A DNA stretch of 64,000 nt from positions 806,001 through 870,000 of the forward strand of contig NZ_LIPG01000003.1 in assembly GCF_001905505.1 (NCBI RefSeq). The letters run 5' to 3'. A program made the position numbers and the translations under genes. Numbering within the stretch: position 1 is the stretch's first letter; every line of letters begins with the position of its first letter. Positions 1 through 8,170 of the stretch are shown in pieces. The stretch is from Streptomyces sp. CB02058 (GTDB lineage: Bacteria > Actinomycetota > Actinomycetes > Streptomycetales > Streptomycetaceae). The notes beneath the pieces were generated by a model that saw only the letters and a list, made by a program, of their open reading frames with translations, was not told the DNA's origin and did no database searches.

Positions 1-1
1 G

Positions 2-733
2 CCGGCCTCGCTGCGCCGGCAGCCGCACTGGCTGGAGCGGCTCTGCTGGGAGTCTCTCGTCACCGGGTCCGAAGGGTCCGCGGCCGGTCCGGTCGGCGCG
101 GCCATCTCGCTGCCGATGGCTGTACGGCGCAGAGGCAGGGCACCTCTCGTGCCGCGGACGGCGTTCCACAGCCGTCGGTCGGCTACCGGATTCGCGCCCG
201 GCACCGTCCCCGCGCGTGACGTGCACGCCACCGTCGGCCGCGCGATGTCCGTCTTCCACGACCTGCTGCCCCTCGCGGGAACGCCGCCCCACGCCACCTT
301 GGTCATGCGCCAGGAGAAGTGCGAACGAGACCGGTCGGCCGGGCCGGCCGGCCTGGGCGTCCGTTGGATACCCGAGCTGCCCGACGAATCGGTCACCGAG
401 GCCTTCATGGCTCAACGCCATCTGGCCGACACAGCGGCCGTGCTGCTGCTGCACGCACCCACCGCCTCACTCATCGAAGAGGCGGGCGGCTCACAGCTGT
501 GGACGGTCCTCTACCACGCCGGGGCGCTGGCCCAACTGGTCTATCTGGAGGCGGCCCGGTGCGGTCTCGCCGTCACGGGTGTCGGTGGTTTCGACAGCGG
601 GCGGTGGCAGCGGCTGGCCGGACTGCCCGCCGATCACGATGTGGTGTACGCGGTCGCCATGGGCGTGGACACACCTGACGCTCCGAAGCTCGACCGCCTC
701 GCGGTCGCCTACGCACAGAACGAGCGCTCATGA
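2..733 (+). CDS. Nitroreductase-family FMN oxidoreductase, 5'-truncated
   Basis: The frame is open to the left edge, so the N-terminus lies outside the window. The visible part reads as the core of a nitroreductase/SagB-type flavin oxidoreductase: an FHSRRSATGF segment like the RRSxRxF flavin-binding entry of the family, and a C-terminal helix and strand (TVLYHAGALAQLVYLEAA, then GLAVTGVGGF) where the family packs its FMN dimer interface. Such enzymes reduce or dehydrogenate small molecules or carrier-bound heterocycles. The stop overlaps the next start (ATGA), so it is coupled to the AMP-ligase gene and probably acts in the same pathway. The substrate is unknown. Confidence 0.75.
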   Translation, partial: PASLRRQPHWLERLCWESLVTGSEGSAAGPVGAAISLPMAVRRRGRAPLVPRTAFHSRRSATGFAPGTVPARDVHATVGRAMSVFHDLLPLAGTPPHATLVMRQEKCERDRSAGPAGLGVRWIPELPDESVTEAFMAQRHLADTAAVLLLHAPTASLIEEAGGSQLWTVLYHAGALAQLVYLEAARCGLAVTGVGGFDSGRWQRLAGLPADHDVVYAVAMGVDTPDAPKLDRLAVAYAQNERS

Positions 734-2154
734 TCCTCGCCGCTGAATTCGCACGGTGCGCCGACCGGTACGCGCACCGTCCGGCACTGTCCGGCCCCGA
801 CTCCCCGATCGGCTTCCGCGCCCTGCACGAGCGGAGTCTGCGTGCTGCCGAGTGGCTCAGCGGCACCCGAGCCGTGGACGACCGCCCCCGGATCGGTCTG
901 GCCGCGCGCAACAGCACCACGTGGGTGACCGCCTACCTCGGCATCCTGCACGCAGGGGCAGTGCCGTTCCTCGTCGATGCCTCGGCCGGCGACAGCGAAC
1001 TGGCACGTATCCACGAGGACTGCTCGCTCGACCTCGTCCTTCACGACCGCGACACGGCAGGCGACACGATCCCCGCGCTGCCGGGCCTGACCGCCACGTA
1101 CCGCCGTATCGCCGAGCGCCGTCACCCGCTTCACCCCGACACCGAGGTCTGCCGCTTCACCTCCGGTACCACCGGCAAGCCCAACTGCCTGGAATTCTCC
1201 GGCCGGGCGGTGCGCGCGGCGGCGGAGAACTGGGCGGTGGGCACCTCCATGACGGCCGATGACCGCGTCCTGTGCTGCGCGGGCCTGTCCAACGGACTGG
1301 CCTTCAACACCTCCCTCCTGTCGAGCTTCCTGGTCGGCGCCCAGCTGCTCCTGTCGCACGGGCTGCCGACGAGCGGACGGATCCGCCGGCTCGTCGCCGA
1401 AGCCCGGCCCACCCGGCTGGTCGCCTTCCCCGCCCTCTACGACTCCTTCGTCCGCACCGGCGGGGGCCGCACGGACTTCGCCTCCGTCCACGTCGCCATC
1501 TCCTCCGGGGCTCCGCTGCGCGCGGACACCAAGAAGGGGTTCACGGAACTGACCGGGGTCCCGATAGGCAACTACTACGGCGTCGCCGAGGCCGGACCGC
1601 TGACCTACTCCACCGTCACCTCGGCGCAGAGCCTGGGCCGCCCGCTGCCGGGGGTGGACATCCAGACCCGTGGGGCCACTGCCGACCAGGACGGGGCCGT
1701 CCATGTGCGCAGCGCCTCGATGGCCACCCGCTACCTCAACGCCCCAGGCCTTCTGGAGAGCCGGATCGACGAAGGCGGCCACTACGGCACCGGGGACCGC
1801 GGGCGCCTGGAGGACGGCGAGCTGGTGCTCACCGGCCGCTCCAACCGGATGATCAACGTGGGTGGCCGCAAGGTCGACCCGGTCGAGGTCACCAACGCCG
1901 TCAATGCCGTGCCCGGCGTGGAGCAGGCCGTGGTCCTCGAAGTTCCCGACCAGCACGGCGAGCCCGCCGTAGCCGCCGTACTCGTCCTGTGCGACGGGCT
2001 CGACGCCGGCGAGGTCCGCCTGCGCATGCGCGACAACCTGGCCGCCCACAAGGTCCCCACACTGATCCGCGTCGTCGACGCCATCCCCACCACGGTGATC
2101 GGCAAGCCGGTGCTCCACGAACTGCGGAGCCTCTTCGACGCCGGCCCTTCCTGA
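730..2154 (+). CDS. AMP-dependent acyl-CoA/acyl-ACP ligase (ANL superfamily)
   Basis: A 474-residue adenylate-forming enzyme. The phosphate-binding loop FTSGTTGKPN lies near residue 143, the YYGVAEAGP aromatic/acid motif is in the middle, and YGTGDRGRLEDGE plus the hinge GRSNRMINVGGRKVDPVEV lie in the C-terminal third. The late catalytic lysine is in VIGKPVLHEL. It activates a carboxylic acid as an acyl-AMP and passes it to a thiol. With a free-standing ACP gene 105 bp downstream and a PPTase in the same run, loading of that ACP is the likely role, though CoA ligase activity cannot be excluded. The start overlaps the upstream stop. Confidence 0.88.
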   Translation: MILAAEFARCADRYAHRPALSGPDSPIGFRALHERSLRAAEWLSGTRAVDDRPRIGLAARNSTTWVTAYLGILHAGAVPFLVDASAGDSELARIHEDCSLDLVLHDRDTAGDTIPALPGLTATYRRIAERRHPLHPDTEVCRFTSGTTGKPNCLEFSGRAVRAAAENWAVGTSMTADDRVLCCAGLSNGLAFNTSLLSSFLVGAQLLLSHGLPTSGRIRRLVAEARPTRLVAFPALYDSFVRTGGGRTDFASVHVAISSGAPLRADTKKGFTELTGVPIGNYYGVAEAGPLTYSTVTSAQSLGRPLPGVDIQTRGATADQDGAVHVRSASMATRYLNAPGLLESRIDEGGHYGTGDRGRLEDGELVLTGRSNRMINVGGRKVDPVEVTNAVNAVPGVEQAVVLEVPDQHGEPAVAAVLVLCDGLDAGEVRLRMRDNLAAHKVPTLIRVVDAIPTTVIGKPVLHELRSLFDAGPS

Positions 2155-2259
2155 GCCCGCCGTACCGCTCCGCCCCTTCCACACCGCTCTTCCCGGCACC
2201 CTGCCCGGGCACCCGCAGCCGACGGGGAGATCCGCCGGCCCCATCTCGAGGAGTCAGTC

Positions 2260-2529
2260 ATGTCCGCCGGCCCGCAGCTGATACGTGAGGGCGTGCTCCG
2301 CCTGATCATCTCGTCCCACGAAGGCGACATCACCATCTCGGACATTCAGGCGCACGGAGGTGTGCTCGAAGCCGTCAACTACACCTCTCTCTCCTACATC
2401 CGGTTGCTCGACGCCATCGAGAACGAGTTCGGTGTCTATCTGGACGCCGACGAAGGGGCCGAGGCGCTCGGCACGGTGGACGGCATCCTCGCCGCCGTTC
2501 TGGCCGAGCTCGGCTCCGATGCCGCCTGA
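2260..2529 (+). CDS. Stand-alone acyl carrier protein
   Basis: An 89-residue acidic protein with an ACP four-helix pattern. The attachment site reads NYTSLSYIRLLDAIENEFGV, placing the phosphopantetheine serine at Ser43. The usual DSL is TSL here, which is unusual but keeps the serine, the following leucine and the recognition helix. A GAGGAG ribosome-binding site precedes the ATG. It probably holds the intermediate activated by the upstream ligase while the reductase, aldolase, dehydrogenase and nitroreductase act on it. It has no Gly-Gly C-terminus, so it is not itself a ThiS-type sulfur carrier. Confidence 0.85.
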   Translation: MSAGPQLIREGVLRLIISSHEGDITISDIQAHGGVLEAVNYTSLSYIRLLDAIENEFGVYLDADEGAEALGTVDGILAAVLAELGSDAA

Positions 2530-3265
2530 CGCGCCGCCGGCCGCCCTCCAGCACGACGGCCCGCCCCTCACCGTCGGCATCATCGGTGCGGGACGGCTCG
2601 GAGGTGCGCTGCTGCAGGCCTGCACGGACGCGCGCATCCCCGTGAGCCTGCGGGCACGGGCGAGCACCGGCTGGACAGCCGAATCCGTGCCCGACGTCCT
2701 CATCGATGCCGGCGCCCCCGGTGGCTTCCCCGAAGTCGCCGCGTACTGCCTGAAGCACAGCGTGCCGCTGCTCGAATGCGTGTCCCACCTGCGGCCGCGG
2801 CACGCGGGCCGGCTCGACGAGGTCGCTGCCGCGGTGCCCGTGCTCGAGGCCGTCAACCTCTCCTTCGGCAGCTATCTGCAACGCAGACTGGCCGGCCTGG
2901 TCGCCACCGCCCACCACCTCACGACCCCCCATGTGGACGTCCTGGACCGTCACCCGGCACGCAAGGCGGCGCGGGTCAGCGCGACGGCCGAACGACTCGC
3001 CACGGCCTGGACGGACGGCGGCGGGCATCCGGAGGCGAAGCTGGGACTTCGCCGCGGAGGCCCGGAGGTCAGTGAACACTCCATCACCTGGACCTGGGGC
3101 GCCGACGAAGCCCTCACCGTCCACCACCAGGTGACCTCCCTGTGCGCCGTCGCCCGCACCGCCCTGGCCTTCGCCCAGCGTCTGCCGAGGCATCCGCCCG
3201 GCCTGATCGCCCTGGACGACTTCTTCCACGCCCTGTCGACGAGCCCCTTGGGCGACCACCCATGA
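2519..3265 (+). CDS. Dihydrodipicolinate reductase (DapB)-like oxidoreductase
   Basis: A 248-residue protein with an N-terminal Rossmann signature (GIIGAGRLGGALLQA, around residue 18), then DVLIDAGAPGG and VNLSFGSYLQRRLAG, which track the DapB fold. DVLDRHPARKAARVSATAERLA sits where DapB carries its HH...KxDxPSGTA substrate motif. The motif is only partly kept, so a changed substrate is likely. I chose the ATG that overlaps the ACP stop by 11 bp; the frame continues upstream without stops but reads there as out-of-frame ACP sequence. It probably reduces an imine or a related carrier-bound intermediate with NAD(P)H. Housekeeping lysine synthesis is unlikely given the neighbours. Confidence 0.68.
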   Translation: MPPDAPPAALQHDGPPLTVGIIGAGRLGGALLQACTDARIPVSLRARASTGWTAESVPDVLIDAGAPGGFPEVAAYCLKHSVPLLECVSHLRPRHAGRLDEVAAAVPVLEAVNLSFGSYLQRRLAGLVATAHHLTTPHVDVLDRHPARKAARVSATAERLATAWTDGGGHPEAKLGLRRGGPEVSEHSITWTWGADEALTVHHQVTSLCAVARTALAFAQRLPRHPPGLIALDDFFHALSTSPLGDHP

Positions 3266-3278
3266 GAGAGGCCTTTTG

Positions 3279-3998
3279 ATGACACGCAGGCTGGCCAACC
3301 AGCTCGCCCTGGGCGGGCGGATGCTCTCCCTGGACGGACACGACGACTTCAACCAAGGGCAGATATCGGCCAGGACACCCGGCGCGGACACCTTCCTGAT
3401 CAAGAACGCACTGTGCGGATTCGACGAGGTCACGCCGGAGGAGACCGTCACCGCGACGCTGGACCACACGCAACCGGCCCCCCGCATGGCGCCACCCGAA
3501 CTCCCGCTCCACCAGGCGATCTACCGGGCCAGGCCGGACGTCAACGGCATCGTGCACAGCCACGCCCCGTACACCCTGCTGTTCGGTGCCTGCGACGTCG
3601 CACTGCGCCCCCTCTCCCACGAGGGTTCCTACTTCGCCGACGCGACCAGCGTCTTCACCACCACCAGCAACACGGTCCTCGACATCGCCACCGGCGACCG
3701 GATCGCGAAGGAGCTCGGGGACACCGGCCGCGCCGTCTTCCTGCGCAACCACGGAGGGGTGATCGTCGGCAAGAGCGTGCGCCATGCCGCGATATTCGCC
3801 CAGGTGCTGGAACGCGCCTGCCGCCTCCAGCTCGCCGCGCTCTCCACAGGACTGGCGTACCACTACTCCAGTTCCGAAGACGTCCGGCTCAAACAGGACT
3901 TCATCTACGCCGACCTGTCCGTACGCTCCTATTGGGACTACGCGGTGCGTCGAGCCGTACGGCGATGGCCCGAAGCCGAGCAGTGGCTGCCGGCCTGA
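3279..3998 (+). CDS. Class II aldolase/adducin-family protein
   Basis: A 239-residue protein of the fuculose-phosphate-aldolase fold. Zinc ligands are visible as His93 and His95 in HSHAPYT and His158 in LRNHGG. The length is normal for the family. GAGAG lies 8 nt before the ATG; a TTG directly upstream is an alternative start. The family catalyses retro-aldol or aldol reactions through a zinc enolate. Its place between the DapB-like reductase and the PPTase suggests C-C bond making or breaking on the pathway intermediate. A sugar-catabolism role is less likely because no kinase or isomerase is adjacent. Confidence 0.82.
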   Translation: MTRRLANQLALGGRMLSLDGHDDFNQGQISARTPGADTFLIKNALCGFDEVTPEETVTATLDHTQPAPRMAPPELPLHQAIYRARPDVNGIVHSHAPYTLLFGACDVALRPLSHEGSYFADATSVFTTTSNTVLDIATGDRIAKELGDTGRAVFLRNHGGVIVGKSVRHAAIFAQVLERACRLQLAALSTGLAYHYSSSEDVRLKQDFIYADLSVRSYWDYAVRRAVRRWPEAEQWLPA

Positions 3999-4747
3999 TC
4001 CCCGCCGGCTTCACCGCCCGGCCGGTCCTGCTGCCACTCGCGCACGGCGACGTCAGGACGGTGACGCTGCTCGGGCGCGTGGACGAGACGAACCTCCGGA
4101 TCGCCGCCGGGGGAACCGACGACCTGCGGGCGCCGCACACGCTCTCCGCCGCGCGGCGCACGGAGTTTCTCGCAGGCCGCGCTCTGCTGCGGCTGGCCGT
4201 CGCCGAACTGACCGGCGCACCGGCCGAAGAGGTGCGGATCGGCACGCGGGACGGCAAGCGGCCGTTCTGCCCGAGCGCCCGCGAGGTGGACGTGAGCATC
4301 TCGCACAGCGCGGGCCGGATCGCGGTGACGGCCGCCCACGGCTGCGAGGTGGGGATCGACATCCAGATCCCCGTGCCGGTGAGTGCCAGCCTGCTGCACC
4401 GCTACGGTGTGGGCGGATCCGAACCCATCACCCGGGCCGCCTCCGGGTTGCGACGGGACAGCCGCGGTTCCGTCGGGACCGTCGCCGGCCTCGGCGAGGG
4501 CAACGAGGAAGCGCGAGCCGGCGAGCCCCATTACGCGTTCGCCGATGCCTGGACGGTTCGCGAGGCGTGTGCCAAGTCGCTCGGCCTGCGTGTCGGTGCG
4601 GACCTCTGGCGCATCCGTGTCCCGCCGGGTGTTCGGCGAGGCAACTGGCGCGGGACGCACTGGTACCGGATGCCCCCCTTCCAGGGCTGCCCCGTGGCGC
4701 TCGCGCTGCGTCCTCGCTCCCGTAACGCCGGACCGCGCTCTCGGTAG
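3965..4747 (+). CDS. 4'-phosphopantetheinyl transferase (Sfp type)
   Basis: About 260 residues. The Sfp-family signposts are present in order: VDVSISHSAGRIAVTAA, EVGIDIQ (Mg-binding acid) and FADAWTVREACAKSLGL, the counterpart of the WxxKEAxxK motif. It transfers phosphopantetheine from CoA to an ACP serine, most simply Ser43 of the ACP encoded 1.4 kb upstream. The ATG overlaps the aldolase gene by 34 bp; a GTG 18 bp further on is an alternative start. In the third motif the lysine before Glu is replaced by Arg. A second PPTase lies at 40063-40857. Confidence 0.85.
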   Translation: MARSRAVAAGLIPAGFTARPVLLPLAHGDVRTVTLLGRVDETNLRIAAGGTDDLRAPHTLSAARRTEFLAGRALLRLAVAELTGAPAEEVRIGTRDGKRPFCPSAREVDVSISHSAGRIAVTAAHGCEVGIDIQIPVPVSASLLHRYGVGGSEPITRAASGLRRDSRGSVGTVAGLGEGNEEARAGEPHYAFADAWTVREACAKSLGLRVGADLWRIRVPPGVRRGNWRGTHWYRMPPFQGCPVALALRPRSRNAGPRSR

Positions 4748-4844
4748 CGCCACGGCCGCACCCTTGGGGCCCCGCCCGACACCCGTGTTCACCCGTGCCG
4801 AAGAACCGACAGAGCACGAACCCGCCACACGTGAGGACGCCGCC

Positions 4845-6008
4845 ATGCCCACCACCGCTCCCACCCGTCACTCCCGGCCCACCGGGCCCGCCTGGACGGA
4901 GGAGGCACAGGACCTGCTGAACCTCGTCCGGCAGTTGGCCGCCGCCGAACTCGCCCCCCGCGTCGAGCGGTTCGAGTCCGAAGCGACCTTCCCCCGCGAC
5001 CTGCTGAAGACGCTCGGCCGGGCCGGGCTGCTCGGACTGCCCTACCCGCAACAGTACGGCGGAGGCGGCCAGCCCTACGAGGTGTACCTCACCGTGCTGG
5101 AGACCCTGGCCCAGCACTGGCTGGGGGTCGCCCAGTCGGTCAACATCCACGTGCTCTCGTGCTACGGCCTGGCCGCCTTCGGCACCGAGGAACAGCGGGC
5201 CGCCTGGCTCCCGGACATGCTGGGGGGCGAACTCCTCGGCGCGAACTGCATCTCGGAGGCGGAAGCCGGCTCCGACATCTCGGCCCTGCGGACGACGGCC
5301 ACCCCGCACGAGCACGGCTACGTCGTGAACGGAGTCAAGTCCTGGGTCAGCCACGCGGGCGCCGCCGACTACTACAACGTGTTCTGCCGTACCGGAAGCG
5401 ACGGGGTGCGCGGCCTGTCCCTGCTGCTGGCGCCCGCGGACACACCAGGAATCCGCCCGCAGGCCCCTGAGCGCAAGATGGGCGTCCGCTCCTCGCCGAC
5501 CGCCCAGATCGTCTTCGACGGGGCGGAGATCGGCCAGGACCGACGGATCGGCAGACCCGGCAAGGGATTCCTGATCGCGATGGGCCTGTTCGACCGAGGG
5601 CGCCTCGGTATCGCCGCCTGCGCTGTGGGGCTGGCCCAGGCCGCGCTCGACTATGCCGTCTCCTATGCGAAGACCCGGCAGCAGTTCGGGAAGCCGATCA
5701 TCTCCTTCCAGGGAATCGGCTTCATGCTCGCCGACATGGCAACCCAGGTCACCGCCGCTCGCGCGCTGCTGCTCGACGCCGCCCGCCGGCTCGATGCCGG
5801 GGAGCATTCCTCGGCCGCCGCCGCGAAGGCCAAGCTCTTCGCCACCGACACGGCGATGCGTGTGACCACCGACGCGGTCCAGGTCCTGGGCGGCTACGGA
5901 TATGTGACCGACCACCCGACGGAACGCTGGATGCGTGAGGCCAAACTGCTCCAGCTCATCGAGGGCACGAACCAGATCCAGCGTCTGGTGATCTCGACCT
6001 CACTGTGA
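4845..6008 (+). CDS. Acyl-CoA dehydrogenase family flavoprotein
   Basis: A 387-residue protein of normal length for the family. It contains EAEAGSDISALRT (FAD-binding middle domain), FDRGRLGIAACAVG, TRQQFGKPIISFQ and a C-terminal LIEGTNQIQR, whose Glu373 aligns with the catalytic base of short-chain enzymes. It should alpha,beta-desaturate an acyl thioester, here plausibly ACP-bound. GTGAGGAC precedes the ATG; the longer in-frame extension upstream runs over the PPTase gene and is not used. It is the seventh gene of the run, 97 bp after the PPTase. Confidence 0.9.
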   Translation: MPTTAPTRHSRPTGPAWTEEAQDLLNLVRQLAAAELAPRVERFESEATFPRDLLKTLGRAGLLGLPYPQQYGGGGQPYEVYLTVLETLAQHWLGVAQSVNIHVLSCYGLAAFGTEEQRAAWLPDMLGGELLGANCISEAEAGSDISALRTTATPHEHGYVVNGVKSWVSHAGAADYYNVFCRTGSDGVRGLSLLLAPADTPGIRPQAPERKMGVRSSPTAQIVFDGAEIGQDRRIGRPGKGFLIAMGLFDRGRLGIAACAVGLAQAALDYAVSYAKTRQQFGKPIISFQGIGFMLADMATQVTAARALLLDAARRLDAGEHSSAAAAKAKLFATDTAMRVTTDAVQVLGGYGYVTDHPTERWMREAKLLQLIEGTNQIQRLVISTSL

Positions 6009-6410
6009 CCGGCGCCCTGCGGGTGGCACATGCGAACCCGCCGCCCCACCGCGGAGCGGCGTGCCGTCCATCGCGGTGCACTCATGACCGGCCCCGCAGG
6101 CGCTTCGGAATCCGCACTCCGGCCGAGGGTGCCGTGTCCGGCCCCGGCCGGGTGGATCCACCCCCTGCTGAAGCACGGCAACGCCCGCCCCACCGCGTAG
6201 GACGCCGTCCCGCTGTTCCCGGTCGGCTCCCGCAACAGCCCTTCGCCCGCGCGCAGTTGAAGCGCGACCTGATCGCGCGACTGAAGCGGCTCCGGCGTAC
6301 GGCGTGGGCGCGAGCACCGCCATGCCGAAGATCCCTCACGTACCCGACCCGGCCGTTGAGGCAGTCGCCCAGCAGCCGTGACCGCTCCCGGACACCCATA
6401 GGAGACCCTC
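6009..6410 (+). other. Gene-free interval, 402 bp
   Basis: Open frames cross this stretch on both strands, but none carries a recognisable domain and the plus-strand one has no ribosome-binding site. I see no strong hairpin. It probably holds a promoter or leader for the following E1-like gene, or a decayed gene. Confidence 0.4.
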
Positions 6411-7550
6411 ATGCCGCTTCCCCCGCTGGCGCGACCTGCCACCGGCCTGCCCACCGGAGAAACGAAGCGCCAGGCACACCAGTTGATACTCGCCGGACAC
6501 GGATCCGAGGGGCAGCGCCGGCTCGCCGGTGGCCGGGTCCTGGTCGTCGGCGCCGACGAGATGGGCGCCCCGCTCATCGCTCATCTCGCCGACTCCGGCG
6601 TGGGCATGATCGGTGTCGCCGACGGCTCGCCCATGGAACCGTGGGACCGCTACCTCGGATTCCCGGACGCGCGGCCCGCGGACCGGGCCGCTGCCTGGGC
6701 CCGTGCGCTCGGGCGTACCCATCCGGGCGTGCGTACCGTCGCGGAGAGCTGGTTCGAGCTGCCGCGCGCACGCGAACTGGTCCGGGACTACGACCTCGTG
6801 GTGTGCGCGGGGGAGGACCCGGCCCGATGTCAACTCGTCGACGACGTCTGCGCCGAGGCAGGCATTCCCTTCGTCTGGGGGGCCATGGGAGCCACCGGAG
6901 GACGCGTTTCGGTCTTCTGGGACCGGCACGGCCCGGGCATCAGGGACCTGTTCCCGAAGCCTCCCGCTCCCTACTTCCGGGGCGTGTCCGGCGCGCTGAA
7001 GGTGGTCGGCGCCTGGCTGGGGGTCGCCCTGGCCACCGAGGTGGTCAAGCTGCTCACAGGTCAGGGCGAGCCGCTGGTCGGCCGGGTGATGGAGTACGAC
7101 GCCATGGCCGGCACCTGCGCGACCGTACCGCTGTGCCCGCACGAGTGTGCCGCGCGCCCGGCGGAACCCACCGCTGCCGAGCCCTTCTTCGGACTGCTCT
7201 CGCCGGCGGCGACCGAGGCCGCGCGGGAGTCCACCATCTCCGCGGAGCAGCTGAAGGAACTGCTCGATGCGGACGCGCCGGTCAACCTGGTCGACGTGCG
7301 CGAGCCGGACGAGTACGCCTTCGCCCACCTGCCGGGTTCGGTGCTCGTGCCGCAGGGCGAGTTCCTGCACGGCGACGCCTCCGCACGGCTGCCCACGGAC
7401 CGCAGGACCGTGCTGCTGTGCCGGGCCGGTATCCGCTCCGCCGAGGTCCTCGCCGTGGTCAAGCGCGATGGTCACCCCGACGCGGTCCACCTGGGCGGGG
7501 GCATTCTGTCCTGGGCGGAGCGTATCGACCCGGAGATGCCCACCTACTGA
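6411..7550 (+). CDS. ThiF/MoeB-like E1 protein fused to a C-terminal rhodanese
   Basis: A 379-residue protein laid out like actinobacterial MoeZ: a ThiF-fold domain (about 35-240) and a rhodanese domain (about 265-375) with the loop LLCRAGIRSAEV, Cys337 being the persulfide cysteine. The E1 half is degenerate. The nucleotide loop is VGADEMGAP instead of GAGGLGSP. PGIRDLFPK stands where MoeB has the zinc pair in CYRCLFP, so both cysteines are lost. Only an LCPHEC cysteine pair remains near residue 245. Known relatives adenylate a sulfur-carrier C-terminus and deliver sulfur. Here it may serve sulfur insertion in this pathway, but loss of E1 activity is possible. Confidence 0.8.
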   Translation: MPLPPLARPATGLPTGETKRQAHQLILAGHGSEGQRRLAGGRVLVVGADEMGAPLIAHLADSGVGMIGVADGSPMEPWDRYLGFPDARPADRAAAWARALGRTHPGVRTVAESWFELPRARELVRDYDLVVCAGEDPARCQLVDDVCAEAGIPFVWGAMGATGGRVSVFWDRHGPGIRDLFPKPPAPYFRGVSGALKVVGAWLGVALATEVVKLLTGQGEPLVGRVMEYDAMAGTCATVPLCPHECAARPAEPTAAEPFFGLLSPAATEAARESTISAEQLKELLDADAPVNLVDVREPDEYAFAHLPGSVLVPQGEFLHGDASARLPTDRRTVLLCRAGIRSAEVLAVVKRDGHPDAVHLGGGILSWAERIDPEMPTY

Positions 7551-8075
7551 GGTCTCACCGGCGGAGATCACTTCCAGGCGGCGTGCCGCCGGCGTCGGCA
7601 GTCGCCGCCGACAGCGCCGACCGGATTGTGAACCGCACGCACTCGACGCCGCGACTCCGGGGTCCGGCCCGCGCAAGGCCGAGGGGAGCGGACTTGCGCG
7701 GGCGGGGCTGCGGGGCAGGCTCACTCAGACATTTGGTTCAGATGGACAGAAGTTTCCAAGTGGGAACAGCAATTTTTCAACAGTCCGAAGAAAGAAATGA
7801 CGACCGGGGAACGGTTGTGAGGGTCTTCCGGTGGCCTGCTCGCGCTCTGGGCTGACGGCTCCCCGGGTTGCCGGCGCTCGCGGGTGCGAGGCGCGACGGG
7901 CGCCCATCGGTCGTCCGTGTCACCGGCGTTGTCGCCTGCGGATTTCCAGGTCGCCGGGCACCGGGGCGGCGGTCGCGCACCTTCGGGGGTCCGGGGGAGT
8001 CGGCGACGGTCCCGTGGGGTGCAACCGGTAGGGGCTCATCAGTCCATCGCGCTCGTGACGCAGTCGTAATCATGC
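7551..8075 (+). other. Gene-free interval with an AT-rich island
   Basis: No convincing gene. Around 7728-7800 the sequence is much less GC-rich than its surroundings and contains GTTTCC-AAGT-GGGAAC (7752-7767), an imperfect inverted repeat. A 37-codon frame starting at 7741 runs through it without a ribosome-binding site. The island may be a regulatory region or the scar of a transfer event between the two flanking gene sets. Confidence 0.35.
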
Positions 8076-8121
8076 AATCTTGGGTCGAAATCTTGCGTCG
8101 CTCTGTTCTGCGTCCTAGTGT
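8076..8121 (+). promoter_or_regulatory. Promoter with direct-repeat operator for the alpha-glucoside operon
   Basis: Two 12-nt direct repeats, AATCTTGGGTCG (8076-8087) and AATCTTGCGTCG (8089-8100), lie 13 nt apart start to start. The second overlaps a -35 TTGCGT (8093-8098), which is followed after 17 nt by TAGTGT (8116-8121). TCTTGCGT recurs just before the LacI-type gene (13490-13497), so the repeats are the likely site of that repressor. Confidence 0.55.
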
Positions 8122-8170
8122 GACGCTCCGATCAGGGCAGTGCCCTGGGTATCACCTCGGAGGAGCCGCA

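Noticed and set aside
709..2244. A 511-codon minus-strand frame opposite the AMP ligase
   Set aside because: It mirrors the ligase codons, has no family motif, and the plus-strand ligase has all ANL motifs.
2360..2518. Longer N-terminus for the DapB-like protein
   Set aside because: The extension is out-of-frame ACP sequence; the Rossmann motif begins normally about 18 residues after the ATG at 2519.
6005..7855. A 616-codon plus-strand frame through the gap and the E1-rhodanese gene
   Set aside because: It is out of frame with the recognisable ThiF/rhodanese protein and is Arg/Pro-rich without domains.
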